The notes beneath the pieces are model-generated. The model had not been told where the DNA came from. It did no database searches and saw only the letters and a list, made by a program, of their open reading frames with translations. A program made the translations under genes and the position numbers. A stretch of 32,389 nt of DNA, taken from positions 1 through 32,389 of the forward strand of contig JAPPMY010000225.1 in NCBI GenBank assembly GCA_028818855.1, given 5' to 3'. This DNA comes from Rhodospirillales bacterium (GTDB lineage Bacteria > Pseudomonadota > Alphaproteobacteria > UBA828). This document shows positions 32,348 to 32,389 of the stretch, piece by piece (position 1 is the stretch's first letter; every line of letters starts with the position of its first letter).

Positions 32348-32389
32348 CTAGAAACTGTACAGCAGCGCCTCGTGCCCGGGCCAGAGCCC
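32348..32389 (-). CDS. C-terminal end of an upstream transfer gene (partial)
   Basis: The last codons before a TAG at 32348-32350 read GLWPGHEALLYSF. The composition looks like a genuine protein end and it lies just upstream of the DotO-like ATPase on the same strand. Only 13 codons are visible, so no family can be named. Confidence 0.45.
   Translation of the reverse strand, partial: GLWPGHEALLYSF

Noticed and set aside
1..32389. CRISPR arrays
   Set aside because: No series of regularly spaced direct repeats was seen.

Overview
The window is GC-rich and looks like a proteobacterial, probably alphaproteobacterial, chromosome segment. It runs from ordinary chromosomal genes into a degraded integrative conjugative element (ICE) that carries a defence island. 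The host assignment is an inference from base composition, the acyl-CoA dehydrogenase tail, and the mix of a TraA/TrwC-type relaxase remnant with an IncI/Dot-Icm-like (type IVB) transfer cluster. No rRNA, tRNA or CRISPR array was seen.

Left flank (1-4733). The window opens with the last codons of an acyl-CoA dehydrogenase. A complete IS4-family insertion sequence follows (267-1833), with ~35-bp imperfect terminal inverted repeats, an 8-bp target duplication and an intact DDE/YREK transposase. Next come a secreted DUF4189/peptidoglycan-binding protein, the C-terminal remnant of a phage-tail-collar-like protein, and a GcvA-type LysR regulator.

Decayed ICE head (4828-6356). The N-terminal half of a tyrosine integrase is frameshifted and then fused in frame to the C-terminal end of a TraA/TrwC relaxase-helicase. 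This is a deletion scar: the integrase catalytic domain and most of the relaxase are gone.

Defence island (6392-21640). Reading leftward from a shared upstream region near 18.6-18.75 kb there is a tightly packed minus-strand cluster: a DrmA-like helicase, a DrmB-like DUF1998 protein, a small superfamily-1 (UvrD-like) helicase, an unrecognised 523-residue protein, and a NERD-nuclease/SF1-helicase fusion. A PD-(D/E)XK nuclease, a 209-residue protein of unknown function and a DUF433/DUF5615 toxin-antitoxin pair follow. DrmA and DrmB are the core of DISARM, but the hallmark DISARM partners (a DNA methyltransferase, the PLD-type nuclease DrmC, DrmD or DrmE) are absent. The usual positions are taken by two SF1 helicases and an orphan protein. 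This is the best candidate here for an undescribed, DISARM-related system. It abuts, divergently, a type III restriction (res) gene that has lost its 5' end and its mod partner, which suggests one defence system replaced another at the same spot.

Transfer module (21641-32389). After a patch of decayed genes, including a FitA-like antitoxin with a frameshift and a stop, a minus-strand conjugation operon begins. Its order of transcription is a DotO/IcmB/TraU-like ATPase, SSB, two exported proteins of unknown function, a DotA/TraY-like membrane protein, a VirD4/TraG coupling protein, a membrane protein and an AlpA-type regulator. Several genes overlap by ATGA, indicating translational coupling. 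The transfer genes look intact, whereas integrase and relaxase do not, so the element probably cannot move on its own.
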